Source: Natrinema soli
GTDB lineage: Archaea; Halobacteriota; Halobacteria; Halobacteriales; Natrialbaceae
NCBI RefSeq assembly: GCF_028618695.1
Contig: NZ_JAQIVI010000096.1
Span: 1 to 35,790 of the forward strand
Reading direction: 5' to 3'
DNA length: 35,790 nt
A program made the position numbers and the translations under genes. This document shows positions 8,203 to 16,865 of the stretch, one piece after another. Position 1 is the stretch's first letter. Each line of letters opens with the position of its first letter. The notes beneath the pieces are model-generated. The model was not told the origin of the DNA and ran no database searches. It was given only the letters and a program-made list of their open reading frames with translations.

Positions 8203-8454
8203 TCAGGACGCGCCGTAGCCAACGTCTTCTCGAAGTTCGTCCCACGATTCGTGGAACCCGTACGTCGCCTCCGACTCTGTACTGATGGTGTTCTGGTACA
8301 CATCGTCGTACTGTAATAACTGTGTCCAGCCGTCGTGAAACCGATAGCTACAGTACTGACACATAAACACCCGTATGACGCCGGATGTCAAAGGGGTATC
8401 GGTAACACTGGACAATAACCGACTGGATCGGAGTCGACAACCCGGGCATACCAT
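8203..8454 (-). CDS. Small Zn-ribbon protein, function unknown
   Basis: This 83-residue protein has two CxxC knuckles, C3/C6 (VCPGC) and C32/C35 (MCQYC), spaced like a zinc ribbon. An aromatic and acidic tail (RFHDGWTQLLQYDD) follows. The ATG at 8454 puts the first knuckle at the N-terminus; the longer upstream frame adds residues without haloarchaeal character. Such tiny CxxC proteins are frequent in haloarchaea, and some affect metabolism or stress responses. No specific role can be assigned here. It lies on the same strand as ridA, 140 nt downstream of it. Confidence 0.6.
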   Translation of the reverse strand: MVCPGCRLRSSRLLSSVTDTPLTSGVIRVFMCQYCSYRFHDGWTQLLQYDDVYQNTISTESEATYGFHESWDELREDVGYGAS

Positions 8455-8594
8455 CGATGGCAGAAAGTCACTGAACAATATCCATGCGGACGTGTTGCCG
8501 ACCAGTACGCGAAGTCGAACCGAAACCCGACCCGCGAATTCGGCGAACTCTCGTTGCACGCTACGGACGATCGATCCCACGTGGTCGACTGCGG

Positions 8595-8975
8595 CTACTC
8601 GATTACTGCGAGAGCCTCGATCTCGACCGCCGCGCCCTTGGGAACACGGCCGACCTCGACGGCGCTTCTGGCCGGCGGCTCTTCGTCGAAGAACTCGTTA
8701 TACGCCTGATTGAACTCGTCGAAGTCGTCGATATCGTCGAGGAACACGGTCGTCTTGAGGATGTCGTCTATCGATCCCCCTTCGGACTGGAGGATCGCGC
8801 TGACGTTGTCGAGACATTGCTGAGTCTGTTCATCAACTGGCGCATCGTCGAGGAGTCCGCCGTCGGTTGTAAGCGGGAGTTGACCTGCGGTGAAAAGCAG
8901 CTCACCGTTCGTAGTTGCCTGACTGTACGCGCCCACAGCTGCCGGAGCGTCGTCGGTACTGATTACGCGCTTCAT
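8595..8975 (-). CDS. ridA: RidA/YjgF enamine-imine deaminase
   Basis: The 126-residue protein matches RidA over its full length: a GAYSQA motif (residues 15-20), LLFTAGQLPL, a central TQQCLDNVSAIL helix, and PPARSAVEV containing the conserved substrate-binding Arg103. RidA hydrolyses reactive 2-aminoacrylate and related imines released by PLP enzymes such as serine/threonine dehydratase, protecting serine hydroxymethyltransferase and other PLP enzymes. It is divergent from glyA across a 138-nt shared promoter region, and a serine/threonine ammonia-lyase gene lies about 4 kb away. That context fits detoxification of aminoacrylate formed during serine breakdown. Confidence 0.93.
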   Translation of the reverse strand: MKRVISTDDAPAAVGAYSQATTNGELLFTAGQLPLTTDGGLLDDAPVDEQTQQCLDNVSAILQSEGGSIDDILKTTVFLDDIDDFDEFNQAYNEFFDEEPPARSAVEVGRVPKGAAVEIEALAVIE

Positions 8976-8999
8976 AGATACAGATATCGACTCCTGTAC

Positions 9000-9006
9000 C
9001 TTAAAT
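9000..9006 (-). promoter_or_regulatory. TATA-like box of ridA
   Basis: CATTTAAGG on the minus strand lies about 25-30 nt before the ridA ATG (8975), giving a short or absent leader. The remaining bases up to 9113 serve the divergent glyA gene. Confidence 0.5.
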
Positions 9007-9113
9007 GCCGGTACTGCGCGGGCTTAATGGCACAGAATATCAGATGTGTTATTTTTTGAGGTTGGATACCCGCTGCACGCAAGATACTTACCAATCATAA
9101 TCGTTGTCTAGAT

Positions 9114-10364
9114 ATGGCGTTCGAACAATCACTCGAGCAGATAGATCCGAATACGGCCGAGGCCATCGACCTCGAGCGTGAGCGGCAGGAATCGACGCTG
9201 GGGATGATCGCCTCCGAGAATCACGTCTCGAAAGCTGTGCTCGAAGCACAGGGAAGCGTCCTCACGAACAAGTACGCCGAGGGATACCCCGGCGGGAGAT
9301 ACTACGGCGGCTGTCAACACGTCGACACAGTCGAGGAACTCGCTATCGAACGCGCAAAGGAGTTGTTCGGGGTCGACCACGCCAACGTCCAGCCCCACAG
9401 CGGCACACAGGCCAACATGGGTGTGTACTTCTCCGTGCTCGAACCGGGCGACAGGATCCTGTCGCTGTCGCTGTCGCACGGCGGACACCTCTCGCACGGC
9501 CACAACGTCAACTTCTCGGGACAACTCTACGATGTCGAACAGTACGAGGTCGATCCCGAGACGGGGTATATCGATTACGACGAACTCGAGAGCCACGCGC
9601 GCGAGTTCGACCCGGACCTCATCGTCAGTGGCTCCTCGGCATATCCCCGCGAATTCAAGTACGAACGTATCGGCAATATCGCGGGCACGGTCGACGCGTA
9701 CCACCTCGCGGACATCGCTCACGTGACGGGACTCGTCGCTGCCGGCGTCCACGAGTCGCCAGTCGAACATGCGGAGTTCGTCACCGGGAGCACGCACAAG
9801 ACGATCCGCGCCGGCCGCGGCGGCATCATCATGTGTGACGAGGAGTTCGCGGACGACGTCGACTCCGCAGTGTTTCCCGGTGCGCAGGGGGGACCATTGA
9901 TGCACAGCGTGGCCGGCAAGGCCGCAGGGTTCGCAGAAGCGAGCACCGATGAGTTCCAGTCCTACGCTGTGCAGATCATAGCTAACGCGAATACGCTCGC
10001 CGACAAGTTCAATGACCGAGGACTCTCGCTGGTGAGTGGTGGAACGGACAAGCACCTCATGCTCGTGGATCTCCGCGACTCCCACCCCGATATCACAGGT
10101 AAGGAAGCCGAAGAGCTACTGTCCGACGTCGGCATCATCGTCAACAAGAACACCGTTCCTGGTGAAACCCGGTCGCCGATGGTTACCAGCGGGATCCGCG
10201 TCGGCACGCCGGCGCTCACGACCCGGGGATTCGGAGAAAAGGAGATGAAGACCGTCGCCGGCCTCATCGTGGACGTGCTCGACAATCCCGAGGACGAGGA
10301 GGCTCACGACCGAGCCGCTTCGACGATCGAACACCTTTGCCAAGAGTTCCCCATCTACGGGTAG
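9114..10364 (+). CDS. glyA: Serine hydroxymethyltransferase
   Basis: The 416-residue PLP enzyme interconverts serine plus tetrahydrofolate with glycine plus 5,10-methylene-THF in the cytoplasm. Motifs seen: IASENHVSKAV, YAEGYPGGRYYGG (residues 54-66), HSGTQANMGVY, DIAHVTGLVAAG (200-211) and the PLP lysine K229 in GSTHKTIRAGRGG. The segment after the lysine differs from the usual TLRGPRGG, and the ends look complete. It is divergent from ridA and sits in a cluster with a GcvT-fused N-methylglycine dehydrogenase, FolD and serine/threonine ammonia-lyase. Here it may therefore run from glycine to serine, combining glycine with the C1 unit released by demethylation. A genome may hold a second housekeeping glyA; the window cannot show that. 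Confidence 0.93.
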   Translation: MAFEQSLEQIDPNTAEAIDLERERQESTLGMIASENHVSKAVLEAQGSVLTNKYAEGYPGGRYYGGCQHVDTVEELAIERAKELFGVDHANVQPHSGTQANMGVYFSVLEPGDRILSLSLSHGGHLSHGHNVNFSGQLYDVEQYEVDPETGYIDYDELESHAREFDPDLIVSGSSAYPREFKYERIGNIAGTVDAYHLADIAHVTGLVAAGVHESPVEHAEFVTGSTHKTIRAGRGGIIMCDEEFADDVDSAVFPGAQGGPLMHSVAGKAAGFAEASTDEFQSYAVQIIANANTLADKFNDRGLSLVSGGTDKHLMLVDLRDSHPDITGKEAEELLSDVGIIVNKNTVPGETRSPMVTSGIRVGTPALTTRGFGEKEMKTVAGLIVDVLDNPEDEEAHDRAASTIEHLCQEFPIYG

Positions 10365-10726
10365 CAGGCGAGACTCTCGTCTCAGGTTGACGAGTACATA
10401 CCACTTTTTCGGCTGGATTCGAGCAGTAACGCCGTCGTACCTATCTCTCTGGCTAACGACGCTGCGTGACTGCAGACTGCGTTCAAGGCCACACCGGACA
10501 TGTGAAGGCTGAACGGCCCGCTGCCTCAAGTGACGGACGCTCTGATCGAACTGTGTGACGCTGTCTTCCTCTGTGTGGCCGGGAGAGCGTGTCCCTAGAC
10601 ATCGCCAGAGAAGTACGGTGATCGATGCAACGGCAACGAGGACAGGTCACTGTGCGGCGAGCAGTAAAAGGACAGTCTGGACTACGTCACTCCACTGACT
10701 CGGACCCTTGACCGCGATCGAATGAT
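10365..10726. other. Non-coding gap after glyA
   Basis: No convincing gene. A short hairpin (GAGAC/GTCTC, 10370-10383) followed by a T5 run (10406-10410) could terminate glyA. The rest has only short frames without haloarchaeal composition. Confidence 0.5.
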
Positions 10727-10853
10727 CTATAGTGATAACTGAAATGAATTACATACCGATCACACAATCCGCGGTTCTCACTCACGATGCTCGCTCCGAA
10801 CTACGATCCCGTCGTGCGATCGGGTGTATAATGACGTTCAGTGGCTACTATAG
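10727..10853. mobile_element. MITE-like element, copy A
   Basis: This 127-bp element begins CTATAGTGATAACTGAA and ends TTCAGTGGCTACTATAG, which are imperfect inverted repeats. The similarity continues inward for nearly 40 bp per arm (ATTACATACCGATC against the complement of GATCGGGTGTATAAT). It has no coding capacity. A shorter relative lies at 31319-31401, which makes a non-autonomous transposable element likely. The parent transposase was not identified, and no target-site duplication was seen. Confidence 0.65.
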
Positions 10854-10963
10854 ACTCGTTTCCGGCCGATCGTGCCCCTCGATGCGACGGCTCTCATCGA
10901 CGGGGAGTGCTCCCGTGGCTCCTACTTCGACCGCTCGAAACCGAGCACGGCCGTCGAAAGCGA

Positions 10964-12592
10964 TCAGTCATCGTCTGTCCCTTCGACGGACATCTCCTCT
11001 GGCGCGTCGAATGTCGCGGACGAGCGCGACACGGTGTCCGATTGATCGGTGTCGAAGAACAGAGGGCGTATATCACGGCAGGCGTAGCTGATCGCCAGCA
11101 CCGCGAGGATAGTGATGACGGCGAATGGACCGCCGGTGATAATCGACGCCGCCTGTAGCGCGTCGACACCGCCGACGACCATCAGCAAGGACGCCAGCGC
11201 TCCGACCAGGGCCCCCCAGATCACGCGGTTGATCGTCGACGGCTCGAGTTCGCCGCCGGTCGTGAGCATCCCCAGCGCCAGCGTTGAGGAATCAGCCGAC
11301 GTGACGAAGAATGTCGTGATCAACAACAAGAACAGGAGGTTCAATACGCCACCGACGGGTAGCGCCTCGAACAGCGGGTAGCCGGAACCGGCGACGCCAT
11401 ACTCGGAGATGACGCTCAGGATATTCGCCGCGTTGGTCGATTGGAGCTTGATCGCGGTACTACCCATAATTCCGAACCACGGAATCGTCACCGCCGTCGA
11501 CGCCAGGACGCCGGTGGAGACGACCTGCCGGATCGTACGACCGCGCGAAACGCGGGCGATGAACAGGCCGACGAACGGCGTCCAGGAGAACCACCAGGCC
11601 CAGTAGAAGATAGTCCAACTCCCAACCCAGTTCGCGCCGTTGCCCGCGTTCATGAAGAGACTCATCGCGATGAACTGGTTGGTGTACTGCCCGAGCGCTT
11701 CCGTCGTGACCGTCATGATATACACCGACGGCCCCAGCACGAATGCCAGCAGCATGACGATCATGAACAGCCCCATGTTGAACTGTGACACCCGACGGAT
11801 CCCTTTCTCGATACCCAACGTCACGGACAGGGTAAATGCGACAGTCAAGGCGGTGATAGCCAGCACCGTCCCGGCGTCACCGACCGATACCCCGGTGGTG
11901 TACTCGATACCGGTCAGGAACTGGCTCCCGACGAACCCCAGCGTCGTCGCGATACCGCCGAGGGTGGCGAACACTGCGAGGATGTCGACCAGTTTCGCCC
12001 AGACGCTGTCCAGATTGTCGATGCCCAAGAACGGAGTAAGCACCGTCGAGACACGCATGGGCGCGTCGTGCCGGTACGTGTAGAATGCTATGGGAAGCGA
12101 CAAGATAGCGTACGCGGCCCACGCAGAAAGACCCCAGTGGAAGAACGTGTACTGGACAGCACCGACCGCTGCGTCGGACGTCTGGGATCCGGCGCCGACG
12201 AACGGCGGGACCGTATCGTAGTGGAAGATTGCCTCTGCCGGACCCCAGAAGACGATCCCTGCCGCGATCCCAGCAGAGTACAGCATCGCAAAGTACGACA
12301 GGAAGCTGTACTGTGGCTCCTCGTCCGGCTTGCCAAGTTTGATGTTTCCCCACGGGCCGAACACCAGAAACAACGCGAACACGACGACGAAGAACATCGC
12401 GAGGATGTACACCCAGCCCACGTTTTGCCACAGAGTCGAGTTCACACTGTTGATAGCGTTGGCAGCTGTGTCCGGCACCAGCGCGAACGCGACGACTGCT
12501 ACCAACGCCGTGAGGAATCCGACGAGAAACACGGGAACGTCGAGTTCGCCCGTGAATCGAGCGAACCGACCGTTTGGCTCAGAATCGACCAT
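10964..12592 (-). CDS. BCCT-family betaine/choline-type transporter
   Basis: The 542-residue membrane protein has about 12 hydrophobic helices and the BCCT signature: YWAWWFSWTPFVGLFIARVS near residues 327-345, followed by RGRTIRQ. The family imports quaternary ammonium compounds (glycine betaine, choline, carnitine) by Na+ or H+ symport or exchange. The glycine-rich part of helix 3 that contacts substrate reads GIAAG (residues 108-112) rather than the GMGIG of betaine carriers, so the exact substrate may differ. The C-terminal tail is short and acidic. The gene is on the same strand as, and downstream of, the ammonia-lyase and N-methylglycine dehydrogenase genes. This supports uptake of a methylated glycine or its precursor as carbon and nitrogen source rather than osmoprotection only. 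Confidence 0.9.
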   Translation of the reverse strand: MVDSEPNGRFARFTGELDVPVFLVGFLTALVAVVAFALVPDTAANAINSVNSTLWQNVGWVYILAMFFVVVFALFLVFGPWGNIKLGKPDEEPQYSFLSYFAMLYSAGIAAGIVFWGPAEAIFHYDTVPPFVGAGSQTSDAAVGAVQYTFFHWGLSAWAAYAILSLPIAFYTYRHDAPMRVSTVLTPFLGIDNLDSVWAKLVDILAVFATLGGIATTLGFVGSQFLTGIEYTTGVSVGDAGTVLAITALTVAFTLSVTLGIEKGIRRVSQFNMGLFMIVMLLAFVLGPSVYIMTVTTEALGQYTNQFIAMSLFMNAGNGANWVGSWTIFYWAWWFSWTPFVGLFIARVSRGRTIRQVVSTGVLASTAVTIPWFGIMGSTAIKLQSTNAANILSVISEYGVAGSGYPLFEALPVGGVLNLLFLLLITTFFVTSADSSTLALGMLTTGGELEPSTINRVIWGALVGALASLLMVVGGVDALQAASIITGGPFAVITILAVLAISYACRDIRPLFFDTDQSDTVSRSSATFDAPEEMSVEGTDDD

Positions 12593-12867
12593 ATACAGTC
12601 ACCAACGTTTGCCTCGGTTACGCACACGTGTCGATACGGATCTGACCGACCTCGCGACGCTGTTCTCTTGTGCGTCTTTAACTCGTGGTCTTCCCGCTTG
12701 CGCGGTACCCTTGTTTCGTGATAGCATGTGGTATTACCCATTTCCTAAGATTTCGTAGTGACGTATAAAACCCCTGGGAGTACTTGATGCAGAACATATT
12801 CTGCCAATAAATCACGAGGTAATAGTCCCTTTCGCGGCGACACTTCCACTATATGTAATTTTAGTTT
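12593..12867. other. Gap between ilvA and the BCCT gene
   Basis: This 275-bp stretch without a gene holds an A/T-rich segment (about 12760-12860) just downstream of ilvA, and presumably a separate promoter for the transporter. No specific operator was recognised. Confidence 0.4.
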
Positions 12868-14106
12868 CTACTTCTGATTAACGTCCTCGACCGTGTATCC
12901 CTCAGATTCAATCGCCCGGATGATCGACTCGGCGTGTTCGGCACCGCTCGTCTCGATCCGAAAGACGAGATAAGAATCGCCAACGCTGAGATCCTCCACT
13001 GCACGATCGTGGCGGACATCGTGAATGTTTGCGCTGTAATTCGAGATAATTCCGGAGATCTCTGCCATCTTTCCCGGGGCGTCGTTGATCCGCACGCGCA
13101 ACCGGAGGATCTGTTTTCGGTCGGTGAGCGCATGGATAAGGACCGTCTGGAGCATTGTCATGTCGAGGTTCCCGCCGCCGAGTAGCGGCATGACGGTCTC
13201 GCCGCGAACGTCGAGATCGGTGCTCAGAACTGCCGCGACGGATGCCGCCGCAGCACCCTCGACGACCTGCTTGGCGCGCTCCAGCAGCAGCAAGATCGCT
13301 TTTGCGATCTCCGTGTCGGAGACAGTCACGATATCGTCGACGTGTGCGTCGATGAGATCGAGCGTCAGGTCCGAGATACCGCCGGTCGCGATCCCGTCGG
13401 CGATCGTGTCGACCTCGTCGAGCGTGACCGGCATCCCTTTGTCGAGGCTCTCGTGGACCGTCGAAGCTCCCTCAGCCTGTACGCCAACGATCCGCGTGTC
13501 GGGCGAAAGGTGATCGAAGGCAGTCGCGATCCCGCTGATGAGTCCACCACCGCCGATCGGGACGACGACGGTGTCCAGGTTAGAGCAGTCCTCGTACATC
13601 TCGATCCCGAGTGTCCCTTGCCCGGCAACGATGTGCGGATCGTCGTACGCGTGGACGAACTCCGCGTCACCGTCTTCAGCCTCGGACTGGGCATACGACA
13701 TGGCATCCTGGAAGTCCTGGCCGACGAGTTCGACCGCCCCACCGTAGCCGCGGGTCGCGTCTATCTTGGCCTGCGGGGCGGTCTTTGGCATGACGATGGT
13801 TGACTCTGCGCCACACTCTGTCGCCGCCAACGCCACGCCCTGCGCGTGGTTCCCGGCGCTGGCAGCGATGAACTCCTCGACGCCTTCCTCAACGGACTGA
13901 GAGATCTTGTTGTAGGCGCCTCTCGTCTTGAACGATCCGGTCCACTGGAGGTGCTCCATCTTCAGGTACACCTCGCCGCCGACCATCTCGCCGAGCGACG
14001 TGCTCCGTTCGACCGGCGTGCGCTTGACGACCGTGTCGTCGTCCAACCGGTCGTGTGCCTGACGAATGTCCTCGTATCGTACCTCTAGTTCGCGTGACTC
14101 ACTCAT
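12868..14106 (-). CDS. ilvA: Threonine/serine ammonia-lyase with ACT domain
   Basis: The 412-residue fold-type II PLP enzyme deaminates threonine to 2-oxobutanoate or serine to pyruvate. The PLP lysine is K60 in TGSFKTRGA; ASAGNHAQGVA and the glycine loop PIGGGGLISG bind cofactor. A C-terminal ACT domain (about residues 325-410, starting at ILRLRVRINDAPGKMAEI) suggests amino-acid feedback. It follows the N-methylglycine dehydrogenase gene by 27 nt on the same strand, so the two are probably co-transcribed. Isoleucine synthesis is the classic role. Next to glyA, ridA and a demethylating dehydrogenase, the likelier local role is serine to pyruvate plus ammonia. Substrate preference cannot be read from sequence. 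Confidence 0.92.
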   Translation of the reverse strand: MSESRELEVRYEDIRQAHDRLDDDTVVKRTPVERSTSLGEMVGGEVYLKMEHLQWTGSFKTRGAYNKISQSVEEGVEEFIAASAGNHAQGVALAATECGAESTIVMPKTAPQAKIDATRGYGGAVELVGQDFQDAMSYAQSEAEDGDAEFVHAYDDPHIVAGQGTLGIEMYEDCSNLDTVVVPIGGGGLISGIATAFDHLSPDTRIVGVQAEGASTVHESLDKGMPVTLDEVDTIADGIATGGISDLTLDLIDAHVDDIVTVSDTEIAKAILLLLERAKQVVEGAAAASVAAVLSTDLDVRGETVMPLLGGGNLDMTMLQTVLIHALTDRKQILRLRVRINDAPGKMAEISGIISNYSANIHDVRHDRAVEDLSVGDSYLVFRIETSGAEHAESIIRAIESEGYTVEDVNQK

Positions 14107-14133
14107 GTTGTATATTCTATCGGCATCGTTCGG

Positions 14134-16686
14134 TCACCGGATGATCTTGTCGCGTCCGGGGTCGAACAGCGGTTCGTCGCGGACCGTCGCGTCGTACGTT
14201 TTGCCCTCGCACTGGATCTGGACCGCGGTACCGGCCTCGGCGTACTCGCTGGGTAGGTACGTGTAGGCGATCGACTCCTGAACCGAGTAGCCAAAGTCGC
14301 CGGCCTGCACGTATCCGAGAACCTCGCCGTCCGCAAGCACCGGCCGACCACCGAGCATCACGTCGCTCGAATCGTCCAGCGTCAGACAGGCGATCTGGCT
14401 GTCGAGGCCCTCCTCTTTGGCCTCGACGAGCGCCTCCTTCCCGATGAACTCGGTGTCGAGGTCGACGGCGAAGGGAAGGCCAGCCTCGAGCGGATTAACG
14501 TCCGTGTCAATGTCAGTCCCCCACAGGCGGAACCCTTTCTCGAGCCGCATTGATTCGAGCGTGTCGTCGCCGATCGGTCTGACATCGAGATCCTGTCCGG
14601 CCTCCCACAGAGTGTCCCAGAGCTTCCGACCGTATTCCGACGGGGCCCACAGTTCCCAGCCGAGTTCGCCCACATACGACACCCGGAGTGCGATGACTGG
14701 CACGTCACCGACATACATGCGCTTACAGCTGAAGTACGGGAAGTCGTCGTTAGAGACGTCGGCATCGGTGACTCGCTGGAGCAGCAGCCGAGACTTCGGT
14801 CCCCATAGTCCAACAGTGCACTTCGCTGACTCCTCGGTGGTAACGGAGACGGTCTCCGGGGCGTGCTCCCGAAGCCAGGAGCCGTGGATCCCCGGCGAGT
14901 TGCCGCCGCCCGTGGTCACCATGTATTCGTCGTCGTCGAGGCGAGCCACAGTTAGGTCCGCGATCACGTTGCCGCCCTCGTTCAGCAACGTGGTGTAGCG
15001 AACTCGCCCGACGCCGATCTCCATGTCGTTGCTACAGACCTGCTGGAGGAACTCGCCGGCGTCGTCGCCCTCCACCATGATCGAGCTGAACGACGTCATA
15101 TCGTACATCGAGACGTTCTCTCGGGTATGGAGGTGCTCTGCGCCCCCGATCGGCGACCGGTTGATCCCCTGCCACCCGTCTTGCTCCGGGATCTGGTCCT
15201 CGTACTCCTCGACGAGGTCCTCGTTGTACTCGTACCACTGTGGGGATTCCCAGCCGCCGCTCTGGAAGAACTCGGCACCGAGTTCCGCCTGCTGTGGATA
15301 GAAGGGACTCTCGCGTAGTCCCCGGTGCTCGTCCGGTTGCCAGCGAGGTTCGACGATGCTGTACACCTGTTCGTACCGCTTTCCACCGCGGTCCATGAAG
15401 AACTCCTTGTTACCCGCGTGGGGCGCGAACCGTGCGACGTGAATGCCGCTGGTGTCGACCGGTCCGGACGGTAGGCGAGGGACGCCGTTTTCCATCCACT
15501 CTGCGAGGATTCGGCCGTACCCGCCTGAGTGCGTCCACCAGACTGCCAATCCGGTCCACAGGCCGTCGATTTCGGGGGTCTCGCCGATGACGGGCATCCC
15601 GTCGGGCGTGTAGACGAAGATACCGTTCTCGGTAACCTGAAACTCCTTGTCCTGAATGGCGGGAAGGAGTTCGTCGAACGCCTGCTGCGGCGATTTGTCC
15701 CGGTTCGGATGAGTCGGCTTCGTCCAGTGTTTCTCGGTAAAACTGTGAACCGAGGCCTGACTTTCGTCGGTGTTTTTCCCCATCTCGTCGGGATCGACGA
15801 CCAAGGGTTCGTGGTTGTACGACCCGAGTCCGTACCCGTCGCCGTGAGTACGGAAGTACAGCGAGTTGTCTTGATCACGGCCGACCGGCCTATCCGGTGG
15901 CTGGGCCATGAACTCGGTGATATTCCGATCCCCAGGCACCTCGAGACCGGCCGTAGCGTCACCGAGCGACGAGTCGTTTCCTCGGAGATCCTCCAGAGGG
16001 TCGGTGACGACGTACTGATGTTCGACGGGCGCGATCGGAAGATCGAGGTCGACCATCTGCCCGGTCTGGTATGCCCAGTTGTTCGTCGCGAGGACGCACC
16101 GCCCGCACTCGATTCGTCCTTGATCGGTCTCGACGGCTTGCACTTCGCCCGCGGCCGTCTCGATGTTCGTCACCTCAGTGTTACCGTAGAAGTCGGCGGA
16201 CGATTCCTCCATGTACCACTGGAGGGCGTCAGTGCCGGACACCACACCGTCCGTCGGGGAGTAGTACCCGCCGAGGATCTCGTCCTCGTCAACGAGCGGC
16301 AGGTGCTCCGTGACTTCCTCGGGATCAAGTAGTTGCGGATCGGGGAGCCCGTAGGACTTCGCCCACTCGACGCGACGTTCGAGGAAGTCCATACGGTCTT
16401 CCGATCGCGCGACTTCGATCCCGCCGACTTCCGTGTACACGCCAGCGTCTTTCAGAAGTCGGCTCGTGTAGTGAGCCGTCTTCGTCTGGATTTTCGACGG
16501 TGACGTCTGGAACATGATCCCCGGAGCGTGCGTAGAGGAACCGCCGGTCACCGGAAGCGGTCCCTGATCGAGAACGACGACGCCTTCCGCCCCGAGTTCA
16601 GTCAAGTGATACGCGATACTACAACCGACGGCACCCGCACCGATGACGACAGTATCTGCTCGTGACGGAGCGCTGTCTGTGCTCAT
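14134..16686 (-). CDS. Dimethylglycine/sarcosine dehydrogenase-GcvT fusion
   Basis: The 850-residue protein has an N-terminal FAD oxidoreductase (GAGAVG at 16-21, acidic residue D40 ending the second strand). H53 in SSTHAPG is at the position where this family attaches FAD covalently. A central oxidase extension (about 380-470) precedes a GcvT tetrahydrofolate domain (about 470-760, with SYVGELGWEL near 670) and a GcvT C-terminal barrel (about 765-850). The family oxidatively removes an N-methyl group from dimethylglycine or sarcosine and delivers it to THF as methylene-THF. The start MSTDSAPSRADTV at 16686 directly precedes the FAD-binding strand and has a TATA box about 30 nt upstream. It heads an apparent unit with ilvA. 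Which N-methylglycine is used is unknown. Confidence 0.9.
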   Translation of the reverse strand: MSTDSAPSRADTVVIGAGAVGCSIAYHLTELGAEGVVVLDQGPLPVTGGSSTHAPGIMFQTSPSKIQTKTAHYTSRLLKDAGVYTEVGGIEVARSEDRMDFLERRVEWAKSYGLPDPQLLDPEEVTEHLPLVDEDEILGGYYSPTDGVVSGTDALQWYMEESSADFYGNTEVTNIETAAGEVQAVETDQGRIECGRCVLATNNWAYQTGQMVDLDLPIAPVEHQYVVTDPLEDLRGNDSSLGDATAGLEVPGDRNITEFMAQPPDRPVGRDQDNSLYFRTHGDGYGLGSYNHEPLVVDPDEMGKNTDESQASVHSFTEKHWTKPTHPNRDKSPQQAFDELLPAIQDKEFQVTENGIFVYTPDGMPVIGETPEIDGLWTGLAVWWTHSGGYGRILAEWMENGVPRLPSGPVDTSGIHVARFAPHAGNKEFFMDRGGKRYEQVYSIVEPRWQPDEHRGLRESPFYPQQAELGAEFFQSGGWESPQWYEYNEDLVEEYEDQIPEQDGWQGINRSPIGGAEHLHTRENVSMYDMTSFSSIMVEGDDAGEFLQQVCSNDMEIGVGRVRYTTLLNEGGNVIADLTVARLDDDEYMVTTGGGNSPGIHGSWLREHAPETVSVTTEESAKCTVGLWGPKSRLLLQRVTDADVSNDDFPYFSCKRMYVGDVPVIALRVSYVGELGWELWAPSEYGRKLWDTLWEAGQDLDVRPIGDDTLESMRLEKGFRLWGTDIDTDVNPLEAGLPFAVDLDTEFIGKEALVEAKEEGLDSQIACLTLDDSSDVMLGGRPVLADGEVLGYVQAGDFGYSVQESIAYTYLPSEYAEAGTAVQIQCEGKTYDATVRDEPLFDPGRDKIIR

Positions 16687-16714
16687 ATAACACGTCCCAG
16701 TCCGGTGGATTCGC

Positions 16715-16720
16715 TTATAA
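16715..16720 (-). promoter_or_regulatory. TATA box of the N-methylglycine dehydrogenase unit
   Basis: TTATAA lies 29-34 nt before the ATG at 16686, so the transcript is probably leaderless. Three TCACTWAAG-like repeats lie just upstream. Confidence 0.55.
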
Positions 16721-16729
16721 GTGCAACGG

Positions 16730-16793
16730 TCACTTAAGTCAAAGTTCACTAAAGACGCTGATTTACGGCTTAGCAGCGGAGATTCCACTAAAG
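16730..16793. promoter_or_regulatory. Three short direct repeats upstream of the dehydrogenase promoter
   Basis: TCACTTAAG (16730-16738), TCACTAAAG (16746-16754) and CCACTAAAG (16785-16793) recur at 16- and 39-nt steps immediately upstream of the TATA box, in the 179-nt gap after folD. They are candidates for an activator or repressor site controlling demethylation genes. No matching regulator gene is adjacent. Confidence 0.4.
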
Positions 16794-16865
16794 ATTAGTA
16801 TTCGTATACGATTGCCACAAATAGAAATATGTTTGTCATTTTCGGGAAGCGCGAGCCGCTGGAGG

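Noticed and set aside
15529..16332. 267-codon plus-strand frame inside the N-methylglycine dehydrogenase gene
   Set aside because: It is an antisense shadow of a protein with clear FAD and GcvT domains.
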